Assembly (NCBI RefSeq): GCF_900215575.1 | Contig: NZ_OBEJ01000001.1 | Coordinates: forward strand, 372,001-436,000 | Source of the DNA: Natronoarchaeum philippinense | GTDB lineage: Archaea; Halobacteriota; Halobacteria; Halobacteriales; Natronoarchaeaceae | Length of the DNA stretch: 64,000 nt | Direction: 5' to 3' | Part shown: positions 61,149-64,000 of the stretch, in pieces | Layout of the letters: each line of letters begins with the position of its first letter | Position numbering within the stretch: position 1 is the first letter of the stretch | The notes under the pieces: generated by a model | Database searches by the model: none | What the model saw: the letters and a program-made list of their open reading frames with translations, nothing else | Told to the model about the DNA's origin: nothing | Position numbers and translations under genes: made by a program

Positions 61149-62843
61149 CTACGTCGGCTCGGTGGCGACCGGCCGTGATTCGGCGTCCGCGAGCGGGAGG
61201 GTGATGCGAAACAGCGCGCCGCCGGCAGCGCTGTCGGTGACTTCTATCGACCCGCCGTACTGCTCGACGAGCGTGTCGACGAGGTAGAGCCCGACGCCGG
61301 TGCCGGTGCTGTCGAGGCCTTTCTCCCCGCGCCCGAAGATCTCCTCGCGCCGGTCGGCAGGGATGCCGGGGCCGTCGTCCGCGATCTCGATGTGTACCGC
61401 CGAGTCGTCGCACTCGGCGCGCACGTGGACGGTCGGCGTCGGGCCGTCGTTGTGCTGGACCGCGTTGTTGAACAGGTTCGTGAACACGGACGACAGCATC
61501 TCGTTCGCTTCGACACGGCAGTTGTAGGGAATCTCGCCCTCGACTTCGAACTCGGCGTCGTCGAACTGCTGGCTCGCCTGTGTCACCTGCCTTCTGAGTA
61601 GGGCGCCGACATCGACCGGTTCGACATCGACCGTCGCCTCGCCCGTGATCGACGCCATCAGATTACCGACGTTCTCGGTGAGTTCGATGACGTGCTCGGC
61701 GCTCTCGGTCATCGCGTCGAGATGAGGCTGGCCGTCGTCGACGTGTTCGTCGAGCAACTCCCCGCGGCCCTTGATGACCGTCATATCGTTTCTGATGTCG
61801 TGACGAACGATGCGGTTGAGGATCGACAGCTCCTCTTCGCGCTGTTTGAGTTCCGTGATGTCCCTGAAGACGAGTAGACGGCCGCTCCGAGCACCGGAGT
61901 CGTCGTACAACGGCGTGATTCGGAAGTCGAACTGCCGGCGCTCGCCCTCGACCGTCAGTTCGATCTCCGAGCGCTCTTCGCCCTCGCCCTCCCCGACCGC
62001 GGGCACCTCGGCGTCGAGGACATCACTGATCGGGCGTCTGACCGGCTCTGGGCGTGCTGCGAGGCGGCGTCCGGCCTCGTTGACGTCGACGACGCGGCCG
62101 GTTCGATCGACGACGAAGACGCCGTCCCGCATGTTCTCGATGACTTTGTTCCGCGCGACGGGGACGATATCGAGCAGTTCGAATCGCGCGACGCCGAAGA
62201 GGAATCCGACGACTTTGACCGTGCTGGTCAGCGGCAGCGGGTCGATCGGGACGAGTCCGAGCCACCAGACGGCTTCGCCGACCAACACGAGCACGATGCT
62301 GCCGACGAGAATCGTCGACTGTTTGAGAAACGCTCGCTGGGTCAGCGACAGATCCAGCAGTAGATAGATGCCGACGATGAGATAGCCCACTGCGACCGAC
62401 GCGAACAGCCAGTAGAGCGGTCCAAAATGGGGGACGAGCAGGTTCGCTGCGGCGTCGTACTCGTAGCCGTAAAACAGACCGTGGGCGTCGTTCGTCCAGA
62501 CGAGCAACTGCGAGAGCACCGGCACCGCGGCGATTGCGGCGCCGGTCCGGTAGGTCAGCCACTCCTCGTGGTCGGTGTACTCGATGGCGGTGATCATGTA
62601 GCCCGCGGCCATGAACGTCATCGGGACGAACCGCCAGTTCCACCAGAATAGCTTGGCCGAGAGATCCGTCGACACGAGCTGGACGATGTAGACGGCCGAG
62701 AGAAGTATCAGCCCCGCAACGTCGAAAATGAACCCGGTGGCGCCTCGCCGGTCCCGGTAGCGCCACAGTCTGGCGACGAGGGCGACGCTGACCAGCAGGG
62801 CCAGCACGTACGGGACGACGTAGTGCGTGTATTCGAGTGCCAT
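61149..62843 (-). CDS. Membrane sensor histidine kinase (7TM-PAS-HK)
   Basis: 564 residues. Seven hydrophobic segments in residues 8-220 form the haloarchaeal histidine-kinase N-terminal 7TM domain; a PAS domain (about 235-335, starting RDGVFVVDRTGRVVDVNEAGRRL) follows. The kinase part has His348 in RIVRHDIRNDM, LFNNAVQHND as N box, IADDGPGIP as G1 box and GTGVGLYLVDTLVEQYGG as G2. No response regulator gene is adjacent, so its partner is elsewhere. The signal sensed is unknown. Confidence 0.92.
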   Translation of the reverse strand: MALEYTHYVVPYVLALLVSVALVARLWRYRDRRGATGFIFDVAGLILLSAVYIVQLVSTDLSAKLFWWNWRFVPMTFMAAGYMITAIEYTDHEEWLTYRTGAAIAAVPVLSQLLVWTNDAHGLFYGYEYDAAANLLVPHFGPLYWLFASVAVGYLIVGIYLLLDLSLTQRAFLKQSTILVGSIVLVLVGEAVWWLGLVPIDPLPLTSTVKVVGFLFGVARFELLDIVPVARNKVIENMRDGVFVVDRTGRVVDVNEAGRRLAARPEPVRRPISDVLDAEVPAVGEGEGEERSEIELTVEGERRQFDFRITPLYDDSGARSGRLLVFRDITELKQREEELSILNRIVRHDIRNDMTVIKGRGELLDEHVDDGQPHLDAMTESAEHVIELTENVGNLMASITGEATVDVEPVDVGALLRRQVTQASQQFDDAEFEVEGEIPYNCRVEANEMLSSVFTNLFNNAVQHNDGPTPTVHVRAECDDSAVHIEIADDGPGIPADRREEIFGRGEKGLDSTGTGVGLYLVDTLVEQYGGSIEVTDSAAGGALFRITLPLADAESRPVATEPT

Positions 62844-63090
62844 CTGGGTGTCGTAGCGCTTACGCCGACGAGCCGGTGGAACGGCAGTCGTCGAGTTGAG
62901 TGCGTCGCCGGCGGTCTATCCGGTGGTTGGACTCCGTTAGTAAAAAATCACCCTTCATAAATTATAAATTCGTATATCATTGTGACCATCCCGGTCGCGC
63001 GACGACGCATCGCAAACACGATGCCGCCCGGCCCGACCCACGGCGCCGGGAACCGCCAGACCCAAATCCGGCAGGCCCAACCATTCCCTG
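62844..63090. other. Divergent promoter region between the kinase and mutY
   Basis: 247 bases. AT-rich DNA at 62940-62982 (TTCATAAATTATAAATTCG and around) is the clearest promoter-like part, but it lies about 110 bases from either gene. A CAAATCC element (about 63064-63070) is at leaderless distance from mutY. A 63-codon frame at 62900-63091 is Arg-rich and not credible. Confidence 0.45.
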
Positions 63091-64000
63091 ATGAGCGAGT
63101 CCCCGGAGCTGCTGCCGGACGACGCCGACGCCGTCCGTACTGCCCTCGTCGAGTGGTACGAGGCGTCCCACCGGTCGTTCCCGTGGCGCGAGACGACCGA
63201 CCCCTACGAGATCCTCGTCTCCGAAGTGATGAGCCAGCAGACGCAACTCTCCCGGGTCGAAACGGCGTGGGCCGAGTTTCTGGAGCGGTGGCCGACTGCC
63301 GCCGATCTCGCGGCCGCCGATCGATCCGAGGTCGTGGCGTTCTGGACCGACCACAGCCTCGGCTACAACAACCGGGCGCGCTACCTCCACGAGGCGGCCG
63401 GACAGGTCGTCGACGACCACGGCGGCGAGTTCCCCGAGACGCCAGAGGGGCTCCAAGACCTGCAAGGCGTCGGCCCCTACACCGCCAACGCGGTGGCGAG
63501 TTTCGCGTTCAACAACGGCGACGCCGTCGTCGACACCAACGTCAAGCGCGTGCTGTATCGAGCGTTCGACGTGCCCGACGACGACGCCGCGTTCGAGGAC
63601 GCCGCCGCCGAACTCATGCCCGAAGGCCGATCCCGCGTCTGGAACAACGCGATCATGGAACTCGGCGGGGTGGCCTGCGAAAAGACGCCGTCGTGCGACG
63701 AGGCGGGCTGTCCGTGGCGACAGTGGTGTCACGCCTACGAGACTGGTGATTTCACCGCGCCGGACGTTCCGACCCAGCCGAGTTTCGAGGGGAGCCGTCG
63801 GCAGTTCCGGGGGCGCGTCGTGAAACTGCTGGGCGAGTACGATGAACTCGGACTCGACGAGATCGGCCCGCGGATCCGCGTCGACTACGCGCCAGAGGGC
63901 GAGTACGGTCGAGAGTGGTTACGCGGCCTGCTCGACGACCTCGAAGACGACGAACTTGTCGAGGTCGAGGAGCGCGAGAACGGCGTCGTCGCGCGACTGC
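63091..64000 (+). CDS. mutY: A/G-specific adenine glycosylase (runs off the window)
   Basis: The first 303 residues are present. FPWRETTDPYEILVSEVMSQQTQ holds the catalytic Glu; LQDLQGVGPYTANAVASFAFNNGDAVVDTNVKRV is the helix-hairpin-helix with the conserved Asp and MutY-type residues in place of Lys. An Fe-S cluster loop follows as C-x5-C-x4-C-x5-C (CEKTPSC DEAGC PWRQWC). The C-terminal part continues beyond 64000. It removes adenine opposite 8-oxoguanine. Confidence 0.92.
   Translation, partial: MSESPELLPDDADAVRTALVEWYEASHRSFPWRETTDPYEILVSEVMSQQTQLSRVETAWAEFLERWPTAADLAAADRSEVVAFWTDHSLGYNNRARYLHEAAGQVVDDHGGEFPETPEGLQDLQGVGPYTANAVASFAFNNGDAVVDTNVKRVLYRAFDVPDDDAAFEDAAAELMPEGRSRVWNNAIMELGGVACEKTPSCDEAGCPWRQWCHAYETGDFTAPDVPTQPSFEGSRRQFRGRVVKLLGEYDELGLDEIGPRIRVDYAPEGEYGREWLRGLLDDLEDDELVEVEERENGVVARL

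Overview
The window is about 64 kb of a halophilic archaeon (class Halobacteria). Evidence seen directly: GC-rich DNA with strong G/C at third codon positions, strongly acidic predicted proteins, many AT-rich TATA-like boxes 26-30 bases in front of start codons (leaderless transcription), ATG/TGA overlaps between co-oriented genes, and archaeal marker genes (rpl7ae-rps28e-rpl24e-ndk, rpl37e with an Lsm protein, SBDS, TmcA, archaeal GluRS, DacZ, NucS, a Cdc48 ATPase). The genus cannot be fixed from what I can see. The window looks chromosomal and housekeeping in character: I find no rRNA, tRNA, CRISPR array, insertion sequence or prophage.

Layout. 1-5.9 kb: tail of a UPF0179 gene, an aspartoacylase-type M14 enzyme, then two radical SAM/SPASM enzymes flanking a small PaaB-like partner gene, a DUF2249 protein, a Bat-type HTH regulator and a small membrane protein. 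5.9-14.4 kb: metY, a DUF2249/cupin pair, purM, an NTF2-like protein, a zincin-type protease, an M42 peptidase, lsm-rpl37e, purF. 14.4-24.4 kb: accessory and envelope functions (ComEC-like lipoprotein with DUF3006, epoxide-hydrolase-like protein, two small HTH regulators, thioesterase, methyltransferase, MFS transporter, ornithine-cyclodeaminase-like protein, presenilin-type protease). 24.4-31.4 kb: acylphosphatase, NAD(P)HX repair enzyme, hflX, FUN14 protein, SBDS, pilin-like protein, and a dacZ-mscS pair joining c-di-AMP synthesis to a mechanosensitive channel.

31.5-45.6 kb: information processing: mutS convergent with nucS, an HPP membrane protein, gltX, rtcA, DUF456, an SDR enzyme, tmcA, the L7Ae-S28e-L24e-Ndk operon, pyrBI. 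45.8-52.2 kb: an SCP2-like/hydrolase pair, a tiny DUF7331 gene and a pstSCAB phosphate transporter without an adjacent phoU. 52.6-64 kb: dinB, a DnaJ protein with a very long Ser-rich linker and membrane C-terminus, small membrane proteins, panB, a hydrolase, a DUF7127-cdc48 operon with a palindrome between TATA box and start codon, a cupin, a histidine kinase and the start of mutY.

The observations most worth following are the radical SAM pair with its PaaB-like partner, the mutS/nucS neighbourhood, the dacZ-mscS pair, the Ser-rich DnaJ membrane protein, the operator-like palindromes at several promoters, and the tandem duplications across the stop codons of metY and panB. No entirely new multi-gene system can be claimed from sequence reading alone.
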